A stretch of DNA of 64,000 nt from the NCBI GenBank assembly GCA_949840915.1, contig CATKXY010000001.1:124001-188000 (forward strand), given 5' to 3'. The DNA comes from an uncultured Lachnospiraceae bacterium (GTDB lineage Bacteria; Bacillota; Clostridia; Lachnospirales; Lachnospiraceae). Below the pieces are notes generated by a model. The model was not told where the DNA came from and did not search any database. It was given only the letters and a program-made list of their open reading frames with translations. The first letter of the stretch is position 1, and every line of letters begins with the position of its first letter. Shown here in pieces: positions 31,501 through 41,053 of the stretch. The translations under genes were made by a program, and so were the position numbers.

Positions 31501-33273
31501 ATGTACTACCCTGAGGAGCTGGTCGAAGAGATCAGAATAAAAAACGATATAGTGGGCGTGGTATCGGGTTATGTGAAGCTGCAGAAAAAGGGCGGCAATC
31601 ATTGGGGTTGCTGTCCCTTTCACAATGAGAAGACGCCCTCCTTTGCCGTGTCGGAGAGCCGGCAGATGTATCATTGTTTTGGCTGCGGAGTCAGCGGCAA
31701 TGTGTACACTTTTGTGATGCAGTATGAGAATTACAGTTTTCCGGAGGCCGTGAAGCTGCTGGCGGAGCGGGCCGGGGTCAATCTGCCGGAAGTGGAATAC
31801 TCCGCGGAGGAGAAGCGGCGCGCGGGCAGACGGGCGAGACTTCTGGAGGTGAATAAAGAGGCGGCGAAGTTTTTTTACTATCAGCTGCGCAATCCCCAGG
31901 GCGAGATCGGGAGAAACTATCTGGAGAAGCGCGCTCTGTCCGATGAGACCATCCATAAATTCGGGCTTGGCTATGCGGGAAAGAGCGGCGCCTCCCTGGT
32001 GGAGTATCTGCGGGGCAAGGGCTTCGAGGACGAGCTGATTCAGGAGGCGGGGCTTGCCAATCACTCCGAACGCCACGGACTCTTGAGCCAGTTCTGGAAT
32101 CGGGTGATGTTTCCTATTCAGGACATCAATCACCGGGTCATAGGTTTTGGCGGGCGGGTGATGGGAGACGGAGAACCCAAATATCTGAATTCACCGGAGA
32201 CACCGGTTTTCGATAAAAGGCGTAATCTATACGGGCTGAACTTTGCCAGGACGGCCCGCAGCGGGAATCTGATCATATGCGAGGGCTATATGGATGTGAT
32301 CGCCTTGCATCAGGCGGGCTTTACGCAGGCGGTGGCCTCTCTGGGAACGGCGTTTACACCGGAGCAGGCAAATCTCATGAGACGCTATACCGATAATGTG
32401 CTGTTAGCCTATGACAGTGACGCGGCGGGAGTGAAGGCAGCCCTCAGGGGCATCGGGATTCTGCGGGAGGCCGGTTTGACCGGACGGGTCATCAGTATGA
32501 AGCCCTATAAGGACCCGGATGAATTTATCAAAAATGAGGGCAGAGACGCTTTTCAGCAGCGCATTGATCAGGCGGAGAACAGTTTCTTTTTTGAGATCAG
32601 AGTTCTCTCAGAGCAATACGATATGCAGGACCCTGAACAGAAGACCAGATTCCACCGGGAGATCGCGAAGAAGCTGTGCGGTTTTTCCGAGGAGGTGGAG
32701 CGGGAAAATTATCTGCAGGCCATAGCGGAAAAGTATTATATCGGCGCGGACAATCTGCGCAAGCTGGTGGTCGGCTACGCGGCGGCCAACGGTTTTGCAA
32801 AACCTGTGGAGCGCCCCAAAAGCGGTATTTCCCGCAGACAGGATCCGGGGGAGAATGCGAGAAAGCCTCAGAGGCTGCTGCTCACCTGGCTGGTGGACGA
32901 GCCTCAGCTGTATCGGAAGATCAGGCAGTATATCTCGCCGGAGGATTTTACGGAGGAGCTGTATCAAAAGGTTGCAGAGCGGCTTTTTGCCGAGCTGGAG
33001 CAGGGAAAGAGCCAGCCTGCGGGTATCGTCAGTATGTTTGAGGATGAGGAGGAACAGAGGAAGGCGGCGGAGCTTTTTCATACAAAGCTTCCCCATCTTG
33101 AGACCGGACAGGAGCGGGAGAAGGCATTCCATGATATTCTGCTATCGGTAAAACGAAACAGTTATGAGTATTACACGGCCAGACTCGGCATGGACGTCAA
33201 TGCACTGAATCGGGTCGTGGAGGGCAAGAAAGCGTTGGAAACACTGGCAAAAACGCATATTTCCCTGGAATAA
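31501..33273 (+). CDS. dnaG: DNA primase
   Basis: CHC2 zinc finger CCPFHNEKTPSFAVSESRQMYHCFGCG; TOPRIM EGYMDVIALHQAG. Confidence 0.97.
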   Translation: MYYPEELVEEIRIKNDIVGVVSGYVKLQKKGGNHWGCCPFHNEKTPSFAVSESRQMYHCFGCGVSGNVYTFVMQYENYSFPEAVKLLAERAGVNLPEVEYSAEEKRRAGRRARLLEVNKEAAKFFYYQLRNPQGEIGRNYLEKRALSDETIHKFGLGYAGKSGASLVEYLRGKGFEDELIQEAGLANHSERHGLLSQFWNRVMFPIQDINHRVIGFGGRVMGDGEPKYLNSPETPVFDKRRNLYGLNFARTARSGNLIICEGYMDVIALHQAGFTQAVASLGTAFTPEQANLMRRYTDNVLLAYDSDAAGVKAALRGIGILREAGLTGRVISMKPYKDPDEFIKNEGRDAFQQRIDQAENSFFFEIRVLSEQYDMQDPEQKTRFHREIAKKLCGFSEEVERENYLQAIAEKYYIGADNLRKLVVGYAAANGFAKPVERPKSGISRRQDPGENARKPQRLLLTWLVDEPQLYRKIRQYISPEDFTEELYQKVAERLFAELEQGKSQPAGIVSMFEDEEEQRKAAELFHTKLPHLETGQEREKAFHDILLSVKRNSYEYYTARLGMDVNALNRVVEGKKALETLAKTHISLE

Positions 33274-33347
33274 GGTCAAGAATAAGTGCAAAATATGCTC
33301 GAAATATACCAAAAGAATAGAACACCCAGGAAGGATGGAACTACAAA

Positions 33348-34460
33348 ATGGACGAAAACACACAGGCCAAATTCGACGAGAAGGTAAAAGAGCTTCTGGC
33401 GGCTGCAAAAAAGAAGAAAAACGTGTTGGAATATCAGGAGATCAATGAGTTTTTTGCCGATATGCAGCTTGAGGAGGAGCAGTTCGAGAAAATTTTAGAG
33501 GTTCTGGATCAGAACAATGTGGATGTGCTGCGCATCACGGAGGACGACGACATCGACGATGAGGAGATCATTCTCAGCGAAGAGGACGAGGTGGATGTGG
33601 AGAACATCGATCTCTCGGTGCCCGACGGCATCAGCATTGAGGATCCTGTGCGCATGTATCTGAAGGAGATCGGCAAGGTTCCCTTGCTGTCCGCGGAGGA
33701 GGAGATCGAGCTGGCAAAGCGCATGGAGCTGGGGGACCAGGAGGCTAAAAAGCGTCTGGCGGAGGCAAATCTGCGCCTTGTGGTCAGCATTGCAAAGCGT
33801 TATGTAGGCCGCGGCATGCTCTTTCTCGATCTGATTCAGGAGGGAAACCTGGGTCTGATCAAAGCGGTGGAAAAGTTTGATTACCGCAAGGGTTATAAGT
33901 TCTCTACCTATGCCACATGGTGGATCAGGCAGGCCATCACCCGCGCCATTGCGGATCAGGCCAGAACGATCCGTATTCCGGTGCACATGGTGGAGACCAT
34001 CAACAAGCTGATCCGCGTGAGCAGACAGCTCCTGCAGGAGCTGGGCAGGGAGCCTTCTCCCGACGAGATCGCGGAGGAGATGAGCATGCCTGTGGAGCGT
34101 GTGCGGGAAATCCTGAAGATCAGTCAGGAGCCGGTATCTCTGGAGACGCCCATCGGTGAGGAAGAGGACAGCCATCTGGGCGACTTTATTCAGGACGACA
34201 ATGTACCCGTGCCTGCGGACGCGGCGGCCTTTACGCTGCTGAAGGAGCAGTTGGTGGAGGTGCTGGGGACGCTTACAGAGCGGGAGCAGAAGGTGCTCAG
34301 ACTCCGTTTTGGTCTGGATGACGGGCGTGCCCGTACACTGGAGGAAGTGGGCAAGGAATTTAATGTCACCCGTGAGCGTATCCGTCAGATTGAGGCGAAG
34401 GCGCTGCGCAAGCTTCGCCATCCCAGCCGAAGCCGCAAGCTTAAGGATTATCTGGATTGA
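33348..34460 (+). CDS. rpoD: RNA polymerase primary sigma factor SigA/RpoD
   Basis: [54 protein letters not shown]. Confidence 0.98.
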   Translation: MDENTQAKFDEKVKELLAAAKKKKNVLEYQEINEFFADMQLEEEQFEKILEVLDQNNVDVLRITEDDDIDDEEIILSEEDEVDVENIDLSVPDGISIEDPVRMYLKEIGKVPLLSAEEEIELAKRMELGDQEAKKRLAEANLRLVVSIAKRYVGRGMLFLDLIQEGNLGLIKAVEKFDYRKGYKFSTYATWWIRQAITRAIADQARTIRIPVHMVETINKLIRVSRQLLQELGREPSPDEIAEEMSMPVERVREILKISQEPVSLETPIGEEEDSHLGDFIQDDNVPVPADAAAFTLLKEQLVEVLGTLTEREQKVLRLRFGLDDGRARTLEEVGKEFNVTRERIRQIEAKALRKLRHPSRSRKLKDYLD

Positions 34461-35221
34461 TGGCAAAGAACAGGGACTTGGAGCGTCAGGGGAAGGTTGT
34501 GCAGCTCTCACGCAGACTAAAGGCGCTGGCCGATCTGGTGACGCCGGGAAATGTGGCGGCGGATGTGGGCTGCGACCATGGATTTTTGTCCATCTATCTC
34601 ATAGAGCAGGGTATCAGTCCGCGGGTGATTGCAGGCGATGTGCGCAAGGGGCCGCTGTCTGCCGCGAGAGAGCATGTGGCACAGCGGGGGCTTTCGGCAT
34701 ACATAGAGACGCGGCTCTCGGACGGGCTTTCGGAGTATTGTCCCGGGGAGGCGCAGACTCTGATCTGCGCCGGAATGGGCGGCAGGCTGATGCAGCGTAT
34801 TCTCCTGCAGAGTATGGAGACGGTAAAGGCATTTCAGGAGCTGATCCTGCAGCCGCAGTCGGAGCTTCGGCAGTTTCGGGTATTCCTGCGGGAGCAGGGC
34901 TTTTCGGTGACGGATGAGAATATATTGAAGGAGGACGGCAAGTATTATTTCCTGTTTCGCGCAACACCCGGCGGGGAGCCGGCGCGGGGGGACAGACTGG
35001 GGGATAAATACGGAGCAGGCCTCCTGGGTGTGCGGCATCCTCTGCTGCGGGAGTATTTGGAGAAGTCTCTGGCAGGCTGTGAGGCCGTCCGGAAAGAAAT
35101 GCTTACTCAATGCAGAGAGCGGGGCAGCAGTGCGCGGCTGGAGGAAGGACTCCGGGCGAATGAGACGGAGATCGAAGATCTGCGTGCGGCTCTGGCGCTG
35201 TATTCACAGAAGAGCCTTTAG
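34460..35221 (+). CDS. trmK: tRNA (adenine(22)-N(1))-methyltransferase TrmK
   Basis: RLKALADLVTPGNVAADVGCDHGFLSIYLIEQG...ICAGMGGRLM; follows rpoD. Confidence 0.9.
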   Translation: MAKNRDLERQGKVVQLSRRLKALADLVTPGNVAADVGCDHGFLSIYLIEQGISPRVIAGDVRKGPLSAAREHVAQRGLSAYIETRLSDGLSEYCPGEAQTLICAGMGGRLMQRILLQSMETVKAFQELILQPQSELRQFRVFLREQGFSVTDENILKEDGKYYFLFRATPGGEPARGDRLGDKYGAGLLGVRHPLLREYLEKSLAGCEAVRKEMLTQCRERGSSARLEEGLRANETEIEDLRAALALYSQKSL

Positions 35222-35268
35222 AGAAGGTACTGTTTATTGATAAAAAATAAGGAAGAAGGGGAGCAGTT

Positions 35269-36924
35269 ATGGTTACAGTGACAGTGGAGGGAGTGCAGAG
35301 ACAGGTTCCCAGAGGAACTACTTATGAGACGGTAGTACAGGAATTTCAGCCTCAGTATGAAAATATGATCGCGGTGGTTGCGGCAAACGGCAGAATCCGG
35401 GAGCTTTTTAAGAAGATCAATCGGGATTGTACAGTCACATTCTTTACGCTGCAGGATGACGTCGGACATAAAACCTATGTGCGTACTGCCACCATGTTGT
35501 TTTTCAAGGCGGTGTTTGATGTGTTCGGAGCGGTGTGCGCCCAGAACTGCAGAGTGGAATTTACCGTGGGACACGGTTCTTTTGTCAATCCCGGGGAGAT
35601 GATTGCACCCACTGAGGAAAATGCGCAGAAGATCAAGCGCCGTATGCTGGAGCTGGCTGAGGAGGGTACGCCTTTTATGAAGCGCACCTGTCCGCTGGAC
35701 GAGGCGATGGATCTGTTTAAGAGACAGGGCATGAAGGATAAGGAAAAGCTGTTCCGCTATCGCATGAATTCTCAGGTGAATATCTATGAAATAGAGGGCT
35801 ATTATGATTATTATTATGGTTATATGCTGCCTAATGCAGGATATGTGAAATATTTTGATGTGATCAATTACGAGAGCGGTTTCATGCTTCTTTTGCCAAC
35901 CAGAAGGAAGCCGCTGGAGGTGGCGCCTTTCCGTGAGCAGAAGAAGCTGTTCAAAACGCTGGAAGCCTCTGAGAACTGGGGCAGCAGGATCGGCATTGAG
36001 AATGTGGGAGATCTGAACGACGAGATATGCAAGGGCTCTATGAGTGAGTTTATCCTCATGCATGAGGCGGAGCAGGAGCGCAAGATCGGCGAGATCGCCA
36101 GGGAGATCGTAAACAGAGAGGGCGTGAAGTTTATCATGATAGCAGGCCCCTCCTCCTCCGGCAAGACCAGCTTTTCCCACAGATTGTCCATACAGCTGAG
36201 GACGCTGGGCAAGACTCCCCATCCCATTGCTCTGGACGATTATTTCGTAGACAGGGAGCAGACGCCCCGGGACGAGAAGGGGGATTATAATTTCGAGTGC
36301 CTCGAGGCGCTGGATGTCAAACAGTTTAATGAGGACATGTGCAGACTGCTGGCCGGGGAGAGAGTGGAGCTGCCCACATTTAATTTCAAGGTCGGAAAAA
36401 GGGAGTATCATGGCAATTACAAGCAGCTTGGCCCGGATGATATACTGGTGCTCGAAGGGATCCACGGTCTCAACGACAAGATGTCATACGCTTTGCCCAA
36501 AGAGAGCAAATTCAAAATTTATATCAGCGCGCTGACGACCCTGAATATCGACGGACACAATCGGATTCCCACCACCGACGGCAGGCTTCTGCGCCGTATG
36601 GTGCGCGACGCCAGGACACGCGGTTCCGACGCCAGAAGGACGATACAGATGTGGGCTTCCGTCCGCCGGGGAGAGGAGGAGAATATTTTCCCCTTCCAGG
36701 AGGATGCGGACGTCATGTTCAATTCGGCTCTCATTTACGAACTGGCGGTGCTGAAGCAGTTTGCGGAGCCGCTGCTCTTCCAGATTCCCAAGGACGCGCC
36801 GGAGTATTATGAGGCCAAGAGACTGCTGAAGTTTTTGAGCTATTTTTTGAATGTGACCAGCGAGAGCCTGCCCAACAATTCCATCTGCAGAGAGTTTGTG
36901 GGCGGAAGCTGCTTCAGAGTGTAA
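35269..36924 (+). CDS. Nucleoside kinase (TGS/ThrRS-like N-terminus plus uridine kinase domain)
   Basis: N-terminal TGS-like VTVEGVQRQVPRGTTYETVV; Walker A IAGPSSSGKTSFSHRL; ALDDYFVDREQTPRDEKGDYNFECLEALD. Confidence 0.92.
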   Translation: MVTVTVEGVQRQVPRGTTYETVVQEFQPQYENMIAVVAANGRIRELFKKINRDCTVTFFTLQDDVGHKTYVRTATMLFFKAVFDVFGAVCAQNCRVEFTVGHGSFVNPGEMIAPTEENAQKIKRRMLELAEEGTPFMKRTCPLDEAMDLFKRQGMKDKEKLFRYRMNSQVNIYEIEGYYDYYYGYMLPNAGYVKYFDVINYESGFMLLLPTRRKPLEVAPFREQKKLFKTLEASENWGSRIGIENVGDLNDEICKGSMSEFILMHEAEQERKIGEIAREIVNREGVKFIMIAGPSSSGKTSFSHRLSIQLRTLGKTPHPIALDDYFVDREQTPRDEKGDYNFECLEALDVKQFNEDMCRLLAGERVELPTFNFKVGKREYHGNYKQLGPDDILVLEGIHGLNDKMSYALPKESKFKIYISALTTLNIDGHNRIPTTDGRLLRRMVRDARTRGSDARRTIQMWASVRRGEEENIFPFQEDADVMFNSALIYELAVLKQFAEPLLFQIPKDAPEYYEAKRLLKFLSYFLNVTSESLPNNSICREFVGGSCFRV

Positions 36925-36955
36925 GCCGTTGCAGGGGCGGATGGAGGGCCTTATT

Positions 36956-37396
36956 CTATAATCCCAACACTGCCCCTGCAATCATCAAAGATGTACATAT
37001 CAATGAGAACAGCATTCCGCCGATTGTCAAACCGATCTGTGTTTTATTTCTCATATGGCTATTTTGATATTTCAGAGAAACAATTCCTACGATCCATCCG
37101 AAAATCGGAGGAAAAGATAAATAGGTTAATACTGCGGCGCGCATTTTGTCAAATTCAGCATCATTCTTTGCCTCCTCCAGGTTTACATCCATTTGCTCTA
37201 ATTCATCTTTCAGTAGATAATCCAGTGAACAGTCAAACAGTTTACTGATTCTGATTAATTTCTCTGTATCCGGATATGCATCATCACGTTCCCATTTTGA
37301 TACGGATTGTCTCGATACTTTTAATATTTCTGCAAACTGTTCCTGTGTTAAATTCTGTTCCTTGCGCAGCTTCGCTATTTTTTCTCCTGCTGTCAT
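36956..37396 (-). CDS. XRE-family HTH regulator with C-terminal membrane segments
   Basis: TAGEKIAKLRKEQNLTQEQFAEILKVSRQSVSKWERDDAYPD then hydrophobic helices. Confidence 0.88.
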   Translation of the reverse strand: MTAGEKIAKLRKEQNLTQEQFAEILKVSRQSVSKWERDDAYPDTEKLIRISKLFDCSLDYLLKDELEQMDVNLEEAKNDAEFDKMRAAVLTYLSFPPIFGWIVGIVSLKYQNSHMRNKTQIGLTIGGMLFSLICTSLMIAGAVLGL

Positions 37397-37578
37397 CAGA
37401 CGCAACCTCCTTGTAATTGATAAAGCTATTTTACATCAAAGCTTTGAATATTTATACCAATTGTGAGTTGCAAAATGAAAACCTTCGGTTGCAATGGTAA
37501 ATCTTATGTTTGGTGCAACGATAAGACAATGAAAAACAGACAGAATCAACACTCAATTTTAATAAAAACTAAAATACA

Positions 37579-38410
37579 ATGTTGATTTTCGCTAAAAATG
37601 GGATAAAATATAGAACCGTCTTTTATCGAAAGAAAGGGCAGGAGCCGGAGATGAACGGCTTTTCTAAAAGCCATGCAGAAAACATCCGGTCGGCCCTGAA
37701 TAAGAAATCGTTGATCGTGTCGCTTGGAGCAAAGCTGCGAATCGAAAAACTGAAAAAGGTCAGGGATTGGTTTCTGAAAACGAGGTAGTGAATTTTGGTG
37801 ATCCGGCAGAGAACTATTTGCGTTCCGGGGTGCTGCCTGAAGATTTTGTGAACAATCCGGAAGTGCAGAACAATGTTGCGGAATATTTTTCATCTTTTGA
37901 TGTGGCTATATGGGGATTTGCTGTGGAGGAGTATGCCTCGGAGGACGGAAAGGACCAGGGTAAGAGTTACAGAATTGATGCGCTCCACAAGATGGCCGGC
38001 AATGACAAGACGGCTCCTATTTCTCTTAAGGAGGAATCAAGCGGTACGCTGAAAATGTTTGCTTTGTATCCTTCACTGAGAGAAGTACTGGATAAAGGAT
38101 CCATTCTGTTTGGGGATGAATTGAATGCCAAGCAGAGATCAATACTCAGAATGCCCAGTTGATCTTTACTACTCATGATATCTGGCAATTTACCAATGAA
38201 CTTCTGCGCAGAGATGATATCTGGATGGTCAATAAGGATAGAGAGGGCGTCTCGGAGCTCTATTCCTTAGTTGAGTTTGAAGATGAGGAAGGAAACAAGG
38301 TGCGCAGGGACGAGGCTCTTGCAAAAAAGTATCTGATGGGGAGTTATGGTGCCATTCCGGCATTGAAGCCGATGGCGATGCTAAGGAAGGAGATGCCGGA
38401 TGGCGAATAA
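37579..38410 (+). pseudogene. Decayed RloA/AAA_15-type ATPase (lost N-terminus, frameshifts, internal deletion)
   Basis: Fragments in three frames: ALNKKSLIVSLGAKLRIEKLKKVRDWF / ENEVVNFGDPAENYL...GTLKMFALYPSLREVLDKGSILFGDELNAK / EINTQNAQLIFTTHDIWQFTNELLRRDDIWMVNKDREGVSELYSL. Confidence 0.8.
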
Positions 38411-38913
38411 GGCGGAAAAAGTCATGATGGCAGAGTGGCTCAAAAAAATTATAAATAATCAATATATTAGAGAGAAAATATGATTATATAGAAGTCTAAT
38501 ACAGCAGGAAGGTATTCATACCAGCAGGGTGCATCGGTTGGCGGAAGAGATTCGGGGCAAATTTGTTAAATAGACAAACTTGCTGGAAGACATTTGTACT
38601 CGTTTTAAGCAAATAAGTCTTACCATACCTTAAACGGTTTTGTACCGCGAAAGAATCTGAAGAATTACATCATTCCAAACAATTTTTTTAATCCTTTTTA
38701 TTGGTTGAAGTTTTGAATTTACATATTCATTACGCTTTATTGGTTTAATAAGCGAAGTAAGTGAAAATAAGTATATAATTATATCTTTAAAGGATTATAA
38801 TAGCCAGCATATTCTAAATACATGCTTTTGGCAAGATAGGTATTGTATAATATGACAAAAAGTGATAATATAAGTTAAACAGAGTTATAATTTACAAGCG
38901 AGAGGAAATTATT

Positions 38914-41049
38914 ATGCTATATAGACAAGAAATAGACAATTTGTATACATTATATGAATTTGAAAAAAATTTGGAGAAAGAATACGGTAGTGTATATGTT
39001 TATGAACAAGGATATTTCAATAATGCTGAAATTGTAATATATGATAAATCAAAAGCGAAAGAGATAGAGCAGCTAAAAGAAGATTATATACAAATTGGTT
39101 ATTCCGTATCTATTCGCGAAGCTACAGATTATGAAGAAATTAAATCAAAGCTTTTTCACGGATTTTTTAAAACAGTATCTTCTAACAAAAAGGTATTAGA
39201 TGAATATGATGAATATAAAAAAATGCAAACAAAGCGTTTGGGAGGAAATCAATATTCTTATATTGAATCACAATATATATTAAACGAAGTTTTAGAGAAT
39301 TCCCATATTATAGATAAAATTTTTGATATTATTAGTGAGAGTGGAGCTCAGTTAATTATACTAGAAGCGCCTGCTGGATTTGGTAAAACATGTACATCTT
39401 ATGAAATTGCAAAAACTATTTCTTTAAATTGTAAGAACCAGGTGCCGATATTAGCAGAATTATCTAAAAACAGAACAGCCAGAATCTTTAGTTATGTGTT
39501 ACTTACTGAAATAGATCGAAAGTTTCCTAGATTATCATCATCATTAGTAACAGAACAAATAAAAGAAGGAAATATACCACTAATTGTTGACGGATTCGAT
39601 GAACTGCTATCAAAATCTATTGTTGAGGATGACGATTGTATAGAAGAAGCAAAAACGATGTTAGATACTATAGCAAATCTTTTGACAAAAGATAGTAGAG
39701 CAAAAATTGTCTTGACATCTCGTAAAAGTTCAATTTTTGCCGGTGAGATATTTGATAAGTGGATAGCAGAAAAATTATTATATTGTAACATCAATAGAAT
39801 TCAAATCTTGAATCCTACTGTAGAAGAATGGATTGGTTTTGATAAAAAAAAATATTTAGAATCTAAAGATATTATTATAGACTACATTGCAAATCCAGTT
39901 TTACTTGCTATGTTAAGGTCTGTTCCAATAGACGATTTTAGAACAAGATACCAACATGCGAGCGATATACTGGAAAATTATTTTGAGATACTTCTTGAAA
40001 GAGAAAAAGAAAGACAACAACTATTATTAAGTGTTGACGAACAAAAAAGTATTATGCGTAAATTAGCGGCCATGTTTGTTCAACTCAATATATCTGCAGA
40101 TGAACCGGATGGTATACAGGCTTTAATTGAGGATATTGTTGAGCCCGATATTATAAGATATCTTGCTTCTTATAATGAAGCTGCTATTCAGGATGATTTA
40201 TTAGTTCCCACAGAAGATGAGTTTACAATGAAACTTGTTCACAATGCTTTATTAGACAGAGTGAATTTAAAATCAAATGACGTTGGATTTATTAATGAAT
40301 TCATTTTTGGAATTTTGATTGGCGAGGCTATTTTGGAAGGAGATTTAGCAATAAAAGAAGTTACTGATAAATATTTGAGTCTCCTTTTAACATCTTGTGT
40401 AGTTGAGAGTACAGAAAAGAAAGAAAAGCTATATAAAATTATAAGCGAAAGCAATGTTCAATTGTCGACTGATCAGAAGTTGGCTTTAGATATGCGTCTT
40501 ATTGATAGATTAGAACATGATTTTGTGGATGAATATATCTCTGATACAATTTTTAGAAGTATTTTTAATATGCGAACTCAGCATTATTTCTATAATTGTA
40601 TATTTTCTTCATGTACTTTTGAAAAAAGTATAGTGGAAAATAATTTGTTTGAGGGATGTCATTTTATAAATTGTGTTTTTTATGATATAGATGTAATTGA
40701 GGTCGGAACGATTGAAGAGGAATCTCTTTTTATTTCATGTACTGGGCATGAAAGATTGAATGATGTACTTAAAAATACTATGCGTAAAAAATTAAAACAG
40801 GAAAATGTTAAAAATGAAAGATATTATGAAAAGCTTGTGTTAGAACAGTTTTGGATGAAAGGCTCCAACCAAGCTGAACCGAGAAAAACGTACAGAACTT
40901 TATTTAAAGGAATTAAGCAGCAGGAAAAAGCAAATGTGTTAATGGCGATAGAAGCATTAATTAATAGAAAGGTATTAAAAAGGCTGACATATTGTATAGA
41001 AATTAATTTTTCTAAACTAAATGAGATTAAAAGTATATTAGGTAGGTAA
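38914..41049 (+). CDS. NACHT-type STAND NTPase with pentapeptide-repeat-like C-terminal region (putative defence sensor)
   Basis: Walker A LEAPAGFGKTCTS, Walker B PLIVDGFDELL, sensor-like KIVLTSRKSS; C-term NCIFSSCTFEKSIVENNLFEGCHFINCVFYDID. Confidence 0.85.
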   Translation: MLYRQEIDNLYTLYEFEKNLEKEYGSVYVYEQGYFNNAEIVIYDKSKAKEIEQLKEDYIQIGYSVSIREATDYEEIKSKLFHGFFKTVSSNKKVLDEYDEYKKMQTKRLGGNQYSYIESQYILNEVLENSHIIDKIFDIISESGAQLIILEAPAGFGKTCTSYEIAKTISLNCKNQVPILAELSKNRTARIFSYVLLTEIDRKFPRLSSSLVTEQIKEGNIPLIVDGFDELLSKSIVEDDDCIEEAKTMLDTIANLLTKDSRAKIVLTSRKSSIFAGEIFDKWIAEKLLYCNINRIQILNPTVEEWIGFDKKKYLESKDIIIDYIANPVLLAMLRSVPIDDFRTRYQHASDILENYFEILLEREKERQQLLLSVDEQKSIMRKLAAMFVQLNISADEPDGIQALIEDIVEPDIIRYLASYNEAAIQDDLLVPTEDEFTMKLVHNALLDRVNLKSNDVGFINEFIFGILIGEAILEGDLAIKEVTDKYLSLLLTSCVVESTEKKEKLYKIISESNVQLSTDQKLALDMRLIDRLEHDFVDEYISDTIFRSIFNMRTQHYFYNCIFSSCTFEKSIVENNLFEGCHFINCVFYDIDVIEVGTIEEESLFISCTGHERLNDVLKNTMRKKLKQENVKNERYYEKLVLEQFWMKGSNQAEPRKTYRTLFKGIKQQEKANVLMAIEALINRKVLKRLTYCIEINFSKLNEIKSILGR

Positions 41050-41053
41050 CGAT

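Noticed and set aside
33456-33463. Third GCCGATAT sigma-D-like -10 site
   Set aside because: Lies inside the rpoD coding sequence; likely chance.
38398-38481. Short ORF MANKAEKVMMAEWLKKIINNQYIREKI overlapping the RloA-like stop
   Set aside because: Overlapping start is suggestive of a coupled gene, but only 27 codons remain and the N-terminus does not resemble RloB as I know it.
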